Assembly (NCBI GenBank): GCA_014584575.1
Contig: JACTMP010000024.1
Span: forward strand, 59,393-123,392
Length of the DNA: 64,000 bases
Source of the DNA: Chloroflexota bacterium
GTDB taxonomy: Bacteria; Chloroflexota; Anaerolineae; Promineifilales; Promineifilaceae
Direction: 5' to 3'
Both the position numbers and the translations under genes were made by a program. The first letter of the stretch is position 1; each line of letters starts with the position of its first letter. Positions 49,002 to 58,272 of the stretch are shown piece by piece. Under the pieces are notes generated by a model. It saw nothing but the letters and a program-made list of their open reading frames with translations, ran no database searches and was not told where the DNA came from.

Positions 49002-51098
49002 ATGGAGTTTATCCCTTCGCGCAGGCACTTTGAGCAGAAACTGGTTGCGTCTAACTTAGTCAGATATTTGGAAGAAAACGCGGCCGAGCTACAACTTCAA
49101 GATAGTCACGTTTATTTTGAATTTCCTCTCTACCGCAGCGATTTAGGCCAACCGGTTATCTCCGAATTGTTGATTGTGTCGCCAAATCACGGCGTTATAG
49201 CTATTGGAACATCAGAAGAAACTTCAGGAGAACGCATATTAGATAGCATTAAGCAGTCTGACGAGCAAGTCAATAGAGTCTTTGACTTTCTTTATTCCCG
49301 GTTGGTCAGAAACAACAACCTTAAAAAGGATCGTACAACTCTTCAGTTTACTTGTGACGCTGTTATTTACGCGCCCTTCGTGGAAATTGAATCCCAAGCC
49401 TTAGATGTCTCTTCCAGGGTACTAACTAGCGATTTGAGCGTAAACAATTATTTGTCAGGTCTAGAGACAACCGCTATGACTCCAACTCTGTTCGCAGAGT
49501 TGACTACAACGATTGACGGCGCAAAAGGTCTAATAAGACCTCAGCCTCGAAGCGTTACTGGGAAATCTAATACCTCAAAAGGTTATCTTGCCAACAAGTT
49601 GGAGGCTGAGATAATTAATTTTGATAACCGCCAAAAAGTAGGGGCATTTTCTACGCTTGATGGACCTCAGCGTATTAGGGGCTTGGCTGGCTCAGGGAAA
49701 ACCGTGGTATTAGCTATGAAGGCAGCGCTAACCCACTTAAGGTATCCTGAAGCAAGCATTCTTTATACGTTTTACACACGTAGTTTATATCAGCATATAC
49801 AACGTTTAATCACTCGATTTTATAGACAGTTTGATGACCACGACCCTGATTGGTCGAAGTTGCAGATTATGCACGCATGGGGAGGTCAAAATATTCCAGG
49901 TGTTTATTTCAATGCTTGTTTGGACCATGGCATACAGCCCATAACTTTCACTACAGCCTATCAGCGATCTAAGGATCAACCATTTGACTATGTGTGTACG
50001 CAATTACTTAACGCTATAGAAATCCAACCAACATATGATTTTGTTATAGTTGATGAAGGACAAGACTTCCCTGCTTCCTTTTTACGACTTGCCACAAAGC
50101 TCGCAGAAAAGAATCGTATGATTTTCGCATATGATGATCTTCAAACAATTTTTCAAGTTTCTGCTCCGACACCTGGAGAAATATGGGGTACCGATAAAGA
50201 TGGGAAGCCGCTAGTTGAATTAAGCGAAGATGTAGTCTTGTATAAATGTTACCGCAATCCTAGAGAAGTTTTGGTTTGCGCTCATGCGCTAGGTTTTGGT
50301 ATATACGGTGATCGGATTGTCCAAATGCTTGAAAATCAGGAGCACTGGGAAGATATTGGCTATCGTTTTATAAAAGGGGCTTTTGTTGAAGGAGCGTCAA
50401 TAGAAATAGAACGACCCGCAGAGTATTCATTATCAACTATATCCGATTCACAGGCAGGTAGTGTGATTGTACAGGTTACGGTCTTCGAAGAATTTGCCAA
50501 AGAAGTAGAATCGGTGGCTGAAAGCATTAAAGCCGATGTTGAAGATGGACTACAGCCCAATGACATATTAGTTGTAGTTGTGGATGATCGAAATGCACGC
50601 ACTTATCTTGAATACATAAGTCAATTCCTGACAACATATGAGATTGGCTTTAATAACATTCATGTTGATTCTTATGGATTAAAGGATTTTTCCCAAGAAG
50701 GAAAAGTCACATTGTCAACAGTCCACAAAGCAAAAGGAAATGAAGCCTATGTAGTATACGTAGTTGGGGTGGATGCCCTTTATTCATCGTTTGCAGGCGT
50801 TCGGGAGAGAAACATGCTTTTTACGGCAATGACTCGAACAAAAGGTTGGGTTCGAGTTTCTGGGATTGGAAGTGCGGCAGAGATATGCCAACAAGAGGTG
50901 GAAACTGCCCTAAACAATTTCCCATATCTCCGATTCACTTATCCAAGTGCACAAGAACTCAAAATCATGAAGCGTGATCTGGCTGAAAAAGCAATTCGTA
51001 AACAGAAGTTAGAACGTATGTTAGACGACGTAAGTAAAGAATGGACACAAGAAGAAATTACTCGTTATCTTGAGCAAAGAGCAATTAAGAAAGGGTGA
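49002..51098 (+). CDS. UvrD/Rep-type superfamily 1 helicase-like ATPase
   Basis: A 698-residue protein. Residues ~1-200 contain a beta-rich region with 'SELLIVSPNHGVIAIGTSEE', like a nuclease (NERD/PD-(D/E)XK) fold that has lost its usual charged residues. Then comes an SF1 motor with Walker A GLAGSGKT at 227-234 and Walker B 'VIVDEGQD' at 349-355 (DExQD). 'KVTLSTVHKAKGNEAYVVYV' and 'NMLFTAMTRTKGWVRVSG' are the late UvrD motifs. A charged helical tail ends the protein. The gene is AT-rich and contains no ACGGCCGT, unlike nearly all other genes here, so it was probably acquired. It overlaps the next gene by four bases. Role unknown; its partner suggests a two-component defence-like module. Confidence 0.88.
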   Translation: MEFIPSRRHFEQKLVASNLVRYLEENAAELQLQDSHVYFEFPLYRSDLGQPVISELLIVSPNHGVIAIGTSEETSGERILDSIKQSDEQVNRVFDFLYSRLVRNNNLKKDRTTLQFTCDAVIYAPFVEIESQALDVSSRVLTSDLSVNNYLSGLETTAMTPTLFAELTTTIDGAKGLIRPQPRSVTGKSNTSKGYLANKLEAEIINFDNRQKVGAFSTLDGPQRIRGLAGSGKTVVLAMKAALTHLRYPEASILYTFYTRSLYQHIQRLITRFYRQFDDHDPDWSKLQIMHAWGGQNIPGVYFNACLDHGIQPITFTTAYQRSKDQPFDYVCTQLLNAIEIQPTYDFVIVDEGQDFPASFLRLATKLAEKNRMIFAYDDLQTIFQVSAPTPGEIWGTDKDGKPLVELSEDVVLYKCYRNPREVLVCAHALGFGIYGDRIVQMLENQEHWEDIGYRFIKGAFVEGASIEIERPAEYSLSTISDSQAGSVIVQVTVFEEFAKEVESVAESIKADVEDGLQPNDILVVVVDDRNARTYLEYISQFLTTYEIGFNNIHVDSYGLKDFSQEGKVTLSTVHKAKGNEAYVVYVVGVDALYSSFAGVRERNMLFTAMTRTKGWVRVSGIGSAAEICQQEVETALNNFPYLRFTYPSAQELKIMKRDLAEKAIRKQKLERMLDDVSKEWTQEEITRYLEQRAIKKG

Positions 51099-51787
51099 AT
51101 CAGTTCCAATCAATGAACGGGGGTATTTTCCATAGTCAGATCAATACAGGCGGGGATATTCTGAAGAAACTTGGACTCGGCGCGGAATTTATTCCTATAC
51201 CAAACAGTTCCCGTAAACCAGCCTCCTTTTTTCGCAAATTAACCTATGTAGAAACATGGCGGGAATGTTATCAAAATCAATACTACAATTTTCTGTTGAC
51301 AGACTCTTCATTAATTCTATTCTCGGTAGATAATTTTCCACCATTAACAGTCCGATATGTCTATTATGAATGTCCTTATCAAGCTGTTTCATATTTTGAA
51401 TTCCTTGTAGACAATGGCTTTGATCCAAGAGAAGTTGGAGAGGAATTTAAAGAAGATTACGAAATCTATCTGGGCAATGTAAACATAAAAGAGACATTTA
51501 CCCCGATAAGATATGATTTTAGTCCCGCACAGTATCAAGAAGGAATTCATCCTGCATCCCATATACACATTGGACATAATAACCAAATCAGAATTGGTAC
51601 CCGGAAGGTTCTTCGCCCCTTATCTTTCTTGCTGCTGATAATACGGCAATGTTATCCAGACCATTGGCGAAGATTGTTATTATTAGAGAGTGCAGATTTA
51701 TGGTGCAGAAATATTAGAGAACATCTTGATGATATAGAGGGGCAGTTTTGGAATAATGGGGATTCAAACGAGATGTATTTAACATAA
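51095..51787 (+). CDS. DUF2290-like partner of the helicase
   Basis: A 230-residue protein with no membrane segments. The phrases 'RYDFSPAQYQEGIHPASHIHIGHNNQIRIGTRKVLRPLSFLLLIIRQCYP' and 'VYYECPYQAVSYFEFL' recall DUF2290, which I remember from gene pairs with helicases. The assignment is from memory and not certain. The GTG start overlaps the helicase stop codon (GTGA); an ATG at 51113 is an alternative. No catalytic residues are evident, although the 'HxHxG' pattern may be a functional site. It is AT-rich, lacks the octamer and ends before a terminator. Confidence 0.6.
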   Translation: MNQFQSMNGGIFHSQINTGGDILKKLGLGAEFIPIPNSSRKPASFFRKLTYVETWRECYQNQYYNFLLTDSSLILFSVDNFPPLTVRYVYYECPYQAVSYFEFLVDNGFDPREVGEEFKEDYEIYLGNVNIKETFTPIRYDFSPAQYQEGIHPASHIHIGHNNQIRIGTRKVLRPLSFLLLIIRQCYPDHWRRLLLLESADLWCRNIREHLDDIEGQFWNNGDSNEMYLT

Positions 51788-51881
51788 GTCATTTGAAGAT
51801 TCTGGCAAAGCCATAAAACAGTACAGCTAACGATGGCACTAGAAGGATGAGCGTTTTAACAGACTGGAGGAATTCCTCTTT

Positions 51882-51925
51882 GGACGGGGGTGGATGAAGC
51901 AGTGGTTACCGCCGTCCCTTTTTTA
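51882..51925 (+). terminator. Terminator of the helicase/DUF2290-like operon
   Basis: GGACGG at 51882-51887 and CCGTCC at 51912-51917 with a long loop, then seven T. A short palindrome GAGGAATTCCTC lies just before it. Confidence 0.6.
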
Positions 51926-51931
51926 TTCTCC

Positions 51932-52465
51932 TCAATCTCGCAGCGGCACCGGACGGTTAAATTCGGCGGGCGCACGGCCGTTAAACCGGGCATACAACGC
52001 AGCAGCTACATTCGGCGGCACCATGCTGGTCACATCCCCACCCAACGAGGCAATCTCCCGCACTGTCGTGCCGCTGAGGAAGGTGTGTTCCTCGTCCGTG
52101 ATCAGGCTCACCGTCTCAATCTCTGGCGCTAACCGCTTGTTCGCCAGCGCCAGCCGGAACTCAAACTCAAAGTCCGAAAAGACGCGCAGCCCGCGCACAA
52201 ACACCTCCGCCCCCACCTGCCGCGCAAAATCCACCGTCAACCCCGTAAACGGCACTACCCGGATGTTATCCAGTTCACCCAGCGCCGTTTCAATCATCTC
52301 CACCCGTTCGTCTATCGAAAAGAGCAGCGACTTGGTGGGCATATTGTGGTCATACACCGCCACCACCAACTCATCAAAAATAGCCGCCGCCCGCTTCATC
52401 AGGTCAATGTGGCCGTAATGCACGGGGTCAAAAGTGCCGGGGTATAAAGCGCGTCTGGTTTTCAT
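51932..52465 (-). CDS. coaD: Phosphopantetheine adenylyltransferase
   Basis: A 177-residue CoaD, which converts phosphopantetheine and ATP to dephospho-CoA. The nucleotidyl-transferase motif is 'YPGTFDPVHYGH', the substrate loop is 'VRGLRVFSDFEFEFRLALANKRL', and the C-terminal 'FLSGTTVREIASLGGDV' is typical. ATG 52465 starts the conserved core; the upstream frame adds only Pro/Ser-rich residues. It is followed upstream on the same strand by the broken recG, an arrangement common in bacteria. Confidence 0.95.
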   Translation of the reverse strand: MKTRRALYPGTFDPVHYGHIDLMKRAAAIFDELVVAVYDHNMPTKSLLFSIDERVEMIETALGELDNIRVVPFTGLTVDFARQVGAEVFVRGLRVFSDFEFEFRLALANKRLAPEIETVSLITDEEHTFLSGTTVREIASLGGDVTSMVPPNVAAALYARFNGRAPAEFNRPVPLRD

Positions 52466-52510
52466 GGGTGGGAATCCTTTTGGGGAGGAGATTGGCGGTG
52501 GGGACACCGC

Positions 52511-52575
52511 GAGATTGAGAGATTAGGAGAGTGATTGTGTACTCAATCTCCCAATCTCCCAGTCTCCTAATCTCT
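52511..52575 (+). repeat. 8-bp array hairpin (CAATCTCC / GGAGATTG type)
   Basis: GAGATTGAGAGATTAGGAGAG on one side is answered by units CAATCTCC, CAATCTCC, CAGTCTCC and TAATCTCT, giving an imperfect hairpin between recG and coaD. A GCGGTGGGGACACCGC palindrome sits just upstream. Confidence 0.75.
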
Positions 52576-52578
52576 TCT

Positions 52579-53835
52579 TCAACTAATATCCGTCGCATCC
52601 TCCCAGAATCGGGCAATGCGTTCTTTGAGCAGGGCGTGTTCTGGTTTTTCTAGCTGCGGGTCGTCGGCAAAAATAGCGCGGGCTTCTTGCTGTGCTTTTT
52701 GCAGCATTTCCATATCCAGCAGTGAGGCCAGTTTCAGTTCCGGCAGGCCACTTTGCCGCCGGCCGAAAAATTCACCCGGCCCGCGCAGTTCCAAATCTTT
52801 CTCCGCCAGTACAAAACCGTCGTTGCTTTGTTCTAGCGCGGCCAATCGTTCGCCGGCGCCGTTGGCTTCGCTGTCGGAGATGAGCAGGCAGTAGGATTGA
52901 TATTCGCCGCGCCCCACCCGGCCACGAAACTGGTGCAACTGCGCCAGGCCAAAACGGTTGGCCCCTTCAATGAGCATGACGGTGGCGTTGGGCACATCCA
53001 CGCCCACTTCAATGACCGAGGTGGAAACCAGGATGTCCAGTTCGCCCTCTTTGAAAGCGCGCATCACGGCTTCTTTGTCGGCAGAGGGGAGACGGCCGTG
53101 AACCAACCCCACCCTTAAATCCGGGAACACCTGCTCATCCAGCCGCTTGTGGTCGTCTACGGCTGCCGGTGCATCCAGTTTGTCTGACTCCTCCACCAGC
53201 GGGTAAATGACAAACGCCTGCCGCCCGGCCTTCACCTCTTTGCGGATGAAAGCATACGCCCGTTCCCGGTCTCGCCCCGGCAGCCAGCGCGTCTTGATCT
53301 CCTGGCGGCCCGGCGGCATCTCGTCCAGAATGGAGACATCCAGGTCGCCATAGAGCGAGAGCGCCAATGTGCGCGGGATGGGCGTGGCGGACATAGAAAG
53401 CAGGTGCGGGTTGTACCTTTCGCCCTGATTGCTGCCTTTGTCCCGTAATGCCTGCCGCTGATCCACGCCAAAACGGTGCTGCTCATCAATCACCGCCAGC
53501 GCCAGGCTGTGAAACTGCACCTGCTCTTGAATCAGGGCATGGGTGCCAATGGCCACGTGAATGGAGCCATTGGCCAGCCCGGCGTAGATTTGTTCGCGGG
53601 CTGTGGCGGGGGTGCTGCCCGTCAGCAGGCCGGTGGTAATGCCCAAGGGGGTGAGCAGTCGGCTCAATCCCTGATAATGTTGTTCGGCCAGGATTTCGGT
53701 GGGGGCCATGAGAGCGGCTTGATGGTTGCCTCTCACGGCCGTGAACATCGCCGCCGCCGCCACCACCGTTTTGCCCGCCCCCACATCCCCTTGCAACAGC
53801 CGGTTCATGGGCACACCGGCAGCCATGTCGGCCAT
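52579..53835 (-). pseudogene. recG: recG, C-terminal part (helicase motor)
   Basis: The frame from 53835 encodes the RecG motor: '[22 protein letters not shown]' (Walker A), '[14 protein letters not shown]', '[13 protein letters not shown]' (DEQH box), '[22 protein letters not shown]', '[13 protein letters not shown]', '[12 protein letters not shown]' and the C-terminal '[13 protein letters not shown]'. Every motif from Walker A to the end is intact. The ATG at 53835 is only an internal methionine of the full gene. Upstream of it the frame shifts into the N-terminal part. As it stands this fragment could be translated only by reinitiation and would lack the wedge domain that grips branched DNA. 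Confidence 0.9.
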
Positions 53836-55106
53836 AATCTCGTGAGGGCAAAGGGCAGCGCCTCCTGAAACGGAGTGAGCACGGATTCATCCGTCTCAAT
53901 ACGAATGCCCGGCTGCGACTGCCATTCGCGGCGGCTGCCGGCCATGCCCAGTTGCAGCAGGAATAATTCGTCAAAAATGAGGCGGCGACGGCCGTTGTGC
54001 AGTTCTTGTTGGCTGTCCGGAAAATGGGTTTGCTCCAACGCCACCGGCAGCATGTCCAGGTTTTGCCGCTGGCGCACCCCGGTTGGCAGGGGATCAGGTA
54101 CACGTGGCGCCCAATGGTCTACGGCCGTGCGCATCACCTCGCGCATTTTGTTGCCGTTCAGCCCTTTGGTCAACGGGTAGACGGGCACAATGCGCCGCGT
54201 TTTCAGCGGGTCCAGTTCCAGCAATTCCCAATCCGGCGAATTAAAGACCAGCCGTCCCAAAAATTGGTCAACCGTGCCGCTCAGGACGATCTGCGTTCCC
54301 GCCTTGAGTGATTCCGTGAGCCAGGGCTGGTTAAACCAGGTGGCCTGGATATTGCCCGTGCCGTCGCTGATGGTGCTTTGCACAATGACCCGGTTGTTGG
54401 TGCGGCGGGCGCGGGTTTCCCAGATGGTGCCAATGACGGTCACTGCCTCGCCATATTGCAGCCGATTGATCGGCTTCATCAGGGTGTAATCGTCGTAGCG
54501 GCGGGGGAAGGTGTAGAGCAGTTCCCAGATGGTGGCCGCCCCCAGTTTGCCCAACTGCTCGGCAATTTTGGGGCCAACCCCTTTGAGCGCGGTAACGGAT
54601 TGGGCCAGCCCTTCGGGGTCGGGTTCTACCTGCTTGAAGGTGCGTTTGGGACGCGGCGCTTCTTCCGGTTCGAGCGGTGGGGGTGGCTCGTCGGGTTCGG
54701 TAATCGGTGATGCGTGATGCGTGATGCGTGATGCGTGATCGGACTTCGGGCTTTGGGCTTCGGGCTTTGGTTTACGGGCTTCGGCCTGGGGGCGTTTTTC
54801 GTCCTTTGTCCGTTGTCCTTTGTCGCTGGTTTTGCCTACCCGTTCTTCGCGCCGCTGCAACTGCATGACCAGGTCGGTGATGGCTTTGGCGCGGGCTTCG
54901 GGGCCGGGCAGCCGGTCATAACCGGCCAACACATCGGCAATCTGTTCCACCAGGGCGGCATCCAGTTCGTCGCCTGCTTCGTCGCGCGCCTGCCCCACCC
55001 AAAAGGTAGCAAACTGACGAATACCGCCGACGACGGCCGTGTTCTTGTACCCCTGTTTTGCTTCTAAATCTAAAACTCGTTGTAAACGATTAAATGATCG
55101 AGACAT
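53805..55106 (-). pseudogene. recG: recG, N-terminal part (wedge domain), frame broken
   Basis: Residues 1-422 are the RecG N-terminus: a helical region, a low-complexity insert (residues ~91-133), a helix-hairpin-helix-like 'VTALKGVGPKIAEQLGKLGAATIWELLYTFPRRYDD' and an OB-fold wedge ('AVTVIGTIWETRARRTNNRVIVQSTISDGTGNIQATWFNQPWL'). It then reads 'LPFALT' and loses register. The C-terminal frame begins at E-I-M-A-D-M immediately afterwards. RecG normally has about eight residues here, including the Q-motif ('LPF-LT-AQ'), so an out-of-frame deletion at 53839-53842 removed the Q-motif. The product would stop 11 residues later. An assembly error is an alternative. Confidence 0.88.
54708..54835 (+). 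repeat. Three 7-bp arrays inside recG
   Basis: Four TGATGCG units (54708-54735), then GGGCTTT/GGGCTTC units (about 54747-54790), then GTCCTTT/GTCCGTT units (54801-54827). All are read in frame within recG as the low-complexity insert 'SDHASRITHHASPIT' and neighbours. Confidence 0.85.
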
Positions 55107-55138
55107 GTAATTTAAGCCGCATCCTTTTCTTGATCGCG

Positions 55139-55813
55139 CTAGATTTCCGCAACAACTTCTTCTGTAAATAATCGCATCTGTTTCGGCTTCTTTATCTTTT
55201 GTGCAGAAGTTCCTTCCAATGAGGTGATCGTCGCGCCATTTTTATGATTCTCGCTGGCGCAACCTATAGCCGCACCATGTAAGTTTTGCAGATTTACCAC
55301 AGCCCCAAATTGGATAAAAACCTCAAAGAAACGGCCGTAATGATTTCCCCAATAAATCATGGCACAAGACATGGGCGCACCTTTGCCTCTGTCTTTTCCG
55401 TCTACCAGAAAACGCAAACGTGTGTCATAAAGAAAACATACGGCCGTTGCTTTTCCATAAACATACTCTTTCCAATGCCCCGTGTTGGTAGCTACGGGGA
55501 CAAGCGCGATGACTTCAGAATTAAATAACCTGTGTGCTTCTTCACATTTTCGCAGCCAATCAATAATCCTGGTACCTCGTTTTTTATCATTTCCATAAGG
55601 GGGGTTCACGTATATTGTTGGAAAATCCCACGATTCTGCTAATCCATCGTGTTCCGGCAGGCAGTATTCAGTGATAGCCTTGACGATTGAAAAACGGCTG
55701 GAACAGGGATCTAAATGAATAACGCCGCCAAAAACTTCCTTCACCGCGTCAACGTATTTTTGGGGCGTACCCCAATCTTTTTTTTGGCTAATGACCTGTC
55801 TTCCGGCCGTCAT
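55139..55813 (-). CDS. Phage-type DNA N6-adenine methyltransferase
   Basis: A 224-residue Dam-like enzyme of the phage N-6-adenine-methyltransferase family. It has 'WGTPQKYVDAVKEVFG', 'IHLDPCSSRFSIVKAITEYC' (residues ~33-50), 'GLAESWDFPTIYVNPPYG' with the catalytic NPPY at 70-73, and 'VIALVPVATNTGHWKEYVYGKATAVCFL'. GGGAGG lies ten bases before ATG 55813. It overlaps the upstream gene by four bases, suggesting a modification enzyme for a restriction partner. Recognition site unknown. Confidence 0.85.
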   Translation of the reverse strand: MTAGRQVISQKKDWGTPQKYVDAVKEVFGGVIHLDPCSSRFSIVKAITEYCLPEHDGLAESWDFPTIYVNPPYGNDKKRGTRIIDWLRKCEEAHRLFNSEVIALVPVATNTGHWKEYVYGKATAVCFLYDTRLRFLVDGKDRGKGAPMSCAMIYWGNHYGRFFEVFIQFGAVVNLQNLHGAAIGCASENHKNGATITSLEGTSAQKIKKPKQMRLFTEEVVAEI

Positions 55814-56952
55814 AACAAATGCACCTCCCGCCACTTTTTATCACGTAACCGGGAAATATGCTCATGAATATCGCCTATTTTACCGGTTTGGGGCGTGATG
55901 ACGTTAAACCATTTTTCTATTTGTGCCAAATTGTTGTGGAAATAGTTTTGCAGCGCCTGATCTGCCCCATAATCCATCTGGACTTTGGTAAATCTATTTT
56001 TCTTTTTTTCGGCGGCATAACTGGCAAGGAAAGCGCCTTTGGCAGGTTCAAGCGCAGATTGTGGCCTGAGTAAAAGTTCGGAAATGAAATCGGATAGCCC
56101 TTCGTCCGTGAGAAAAATCAGCCAATCATAAGACTGCGCCAATACTTTCAATTCTTTATTGTGATTATCTGAAGTAAACCAGTTGCCATGATTGCTTACC
56201 ACGCCCACTGTTAAAATAAAATCACGCAATAATTCCGGGTCGTTTGAGGTAATTACTTCTGCGATTAACTCTTGGTATGGTCTTATGTAAACTTCCTGGT
56301 CGGCTCTGAACATGAGTCCTTGCAATTCACCGGATGAAAGGCGCAATTTATGCAGAGAAGAGACAGCTTTTGCCACATATGCGCCTTGTTTGGCTTTTTC
56401 TATTGTCTGAGGCCCTTTTTTCATCCCCTCCTCTACGCCAACCCGTTTACACTCAAACATGGCGTAGGGTTTAGCATATTGCTCAACAACAAACAAGGTG
56501 GCCTGATCTGGGGAGATTCTGAAGAGAGTGGCAACGATATGTGAATGTGGCCCGTTGGCAATAACACAAGAGTTCCGCAATGTCTGGTCACTTCTCAACA
56601 GGGTTGTGGCTGTTTTATTTACGCCCGCAGTGGTAAAGAGGTTTGTATCAACGGCCGTAAGAATTCGTGCGGCCGTGATTGGCAGTCTTAATGGCATAGA
56701 TACGGCCACCTTTTGCAGAACAGGGTGAAGAGAATACTCAACGTTGTGCTTAATTTCGGGATTACCATATTCAGCCAGTGGCCTTTCAATAGCAACTGAG
56801 TGTTCAAACCCCCAGCTCTTGAGCAGGTAAAAAGTTATGATCTCCACCAGAGTTCCCAGGGCGCGACCGGCTGCTTTTTTAGCATCCCTGGTATGGTCAA
56901 AAACGGTTTCTGCCAAAATGTTTTGCAGTTTATCAACGGATTCGTAAGCCAT
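55810..56952 (-). CDS. Putative PD-(D/E)XK restriction endonuclease
   Basis: A 380-residue protein with a candidate nuclease motif 'YAMFECKRVGVEEGMKKGPQTIEKAKQGAYVAK', in which E167 and K169 form the ExK half of PD-(D/E)XK. Earlier residues include 'GTLVEIITFYLLKSWGF'. The four-base overlap with a DNA methyltransferase supports a restriction-modification pair. ATG 56952 was chosen because the frame upstream to 57192 overlaps the preceding gene and is not protein-like. No family name is recognised. The four-base overlap and shared strand imply a single operon. Confidence 0.7.
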   Translation of the reverse strand: MAYESVDKLQNILAETVFDHTRDAKKAAGRALGTLVEIITFYLLKSWGFEHSVAIERPLAEYGNPEIKHNVEYSLHPVLQKVAVSMPLRLPITAARILTAVDTNLFTTAGVNKTATTLLRSDQTLRNSCVIANGPHSHIVATLFRISPDQATLFVVEQYAKPYAMFECKRVGVEEGMKKGPQTIEKAKQGAYVAKAVSSLHKLRLSSGELQGLMFRADQEVYIRPYQELIAEVITSNDPELLRDFILTVGVVSNHGNWFTSDNHNKELKVLAQSYDWLIFLTDEGLSDFISELLLRPQSALEPAKGAFLASYAAEKKKNRFTKVQMDYGADQALQNYFHNNLAQIEKWFNVITPQTGKIGDIHEHISRLRDKKWREVHLL

Positions 56953-56974
56953 CGTTTCTAAAATCTCGGCAACC

Positions 56975-57436
56975 TCATGCGTTTGCCATGGCTTCCTTGA
57001 GAACCGTCCGGAATTTTTGCGCGGCCGGTTCCTGGCCCAACCCGATGAAACTGCTGCCGGGCGTGGCCGCATTGGTGTACAAGCCGGTGATTTTAACGCC
57101 GCGATCCGGTATGCGCCGGTAAAACTCGGTCTTTTCGTAATCTTGCACCTGAATGTCGCGCAAGCGGGCGGAGAGTACGCCGGGCGTGTCACCTTCCTTG
57201 CCCGCTGCCCAGATCAACCAGCCAGGGGTAACTATCGCGCCGGATAACACAACCTCCGTTTTGCGGCCCAACAGCCCTTTTTTCTGCCGGGTGGCGATGG
57301 TTTCGCAGCAAATTAAAACATCCGCGCCTATATCGTCTACCTCATTCTTTTCAATGTAGGCGCGGATGCTGTCTGCCAGTATCGGGTGCAGGCTGTCTGG
57401 CGTACATTCACGGGTGGTGCGCAGATATTCTGTCAT
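56975..57436 (-). CDS. Unknown protein upstream of the R-M pair
   Basis: A 153-residue protein with no membrane segment. The core 'DIGADVLICCETIATRQKKGLLGRKTEVVLSGAIVTPGWLIWAAG' resembles a PH-like beta sandwich. It stops 23 bases before the endonuclease start and is on the same strand, so it is probably the first gene of the operon. It may be a control or accessory protein. No DNA-binding motif is evident. Confidence 0.6.
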   Translation of the reverse strand: MTEYLRTTRECTPDSLHPILADSIRAYIEKNEVDDIGADVLICCETIATRQKKGLLGRKTEVVLSGAIVTPGWLIWAAGKEGDTPGVLSARLRDIQVQDYEKTEFYRRIPDRGVKITGLYTNAATPGSSFIGLGQEPAAQKFRTVLKEAMANA

Positions 57437-57525
57437 CTCAATCCAGTCTGAACTTTACCAAAGTAGCGCAAACCTGGCTATTGTCAGGCAAAACCATAAC
57501 GCACCCGCATGGGAAAGCCCTACCC

Positions 57526-58272
57526 TCACAAACGGACGCAGCGAAACCCAACCGTCACATGATCCCGGTAATGGGGGGCCTGCCGGGTGTTGGGGTCCCT
57601 GGGGCTGCGGTTGGTCACGCGCAGGCTGAGTGGGCTGTCGCTGCTCCAGCAGCCGCCCCGCAGCAGGCGTGGTTCACGGCCGTCCTCCACCTCGTCACCC
57701 TCGCCAACCCCACTCTCCCACCCCGTGAGGCACCATTCCCACACATTGCCGCACAGGTCGGCCACGCCAAAGGGGCTGTGCCCGTCCGGGTAATGGTCAA
57801 CCGGCGTTGTCTCGTCCATCAGGCGATTCCAGTTGCAGTGAAAATCTTCCGGTTCGGTGTGGCCCCAGGGGTAGACACGGCCGTCGTCCCCCTGCGCCGC
57901 CCGCTGCCATTGCTGTTCTGTCGGCAGCGTGATGGCCTGCCCTGTCTGCGCGCTCAGCCAACGGCCGTAAGCCATCGCCTCATACCAGGAAATGCCCACC
58001 ACCGGGTGATTGGGCTGGTTCCAGTTACGATCCGCCCCATAACGAGGCGCATCCCACCCTCTGTTTTGCCGGGCTGCCCAGCCGTCGGCAGGCCAAAACT
58101 CTGGCCGATTGTAACCACCCGCCGCCACAAATTCGCCAAACTGCGCGTTTGTCACCGGATAACGGCTGATGGCGAACGCCGGCAGGTCAAAGGCCGCAGC
58201 CTGGGGCAGGTACCCACCAGCGGCCAACGTCACCGTCCCCCCTGGAATCTGTACCCATTGAATTTTTGTCAT
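57526..58272 (-). CDS. SUMF1/formylglycine-generating-type enzyme
   Basis: A 248-residue protein of the FGE-sulfatase fold: 'ISRYPVTNAQFGEFVAAGG', 'HPVVGISWYEAMAYGRWL', 'LPTEQQWQRAAQG', 'PFGVADLCGNVWEWCLTGW', 'RLLRGGCWSSDSPLSLRVTNRS', 'VGFRCVRL'. This fold includes FGE, EgtB and PvdO. The cysteines expected in genuine FGE are not both obvious, so the substrate is unclear. It overlaps the hydrolase gene stop codon by one base (TAATG), so the two are coupled. Confidence 0.9.
   Translation of the reverse strand: MTKIQWVQIPGGTVTLAAGGYLPQAAAFDLPAFAISRYPVTNAQFGEFVAAGGYNRPEFWPADGWAARQNRGWDAPRYGADRNWNQPNHPVVGISWYEAMAYGRWLSAQTGQAITLPTEQQWQRAAQGDDGRVYPWGHTEPEDFHCNWNRLMDETTPVDHYPDGHSPFGVADLCGNVWEWCLTGWESGVGEGDEVEDGREPRLLRGGCWSSDSPLSLRVTNRSPRDPNTRQAPHYRDHVTVGFRCVRL

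Noticed and set aside
56953..57192. N-terminal extension of the endonuclease
   Set aside because: It overlaps the upstream gene in another frame and has an Arg/Pro-rich, non-protein-like composition.
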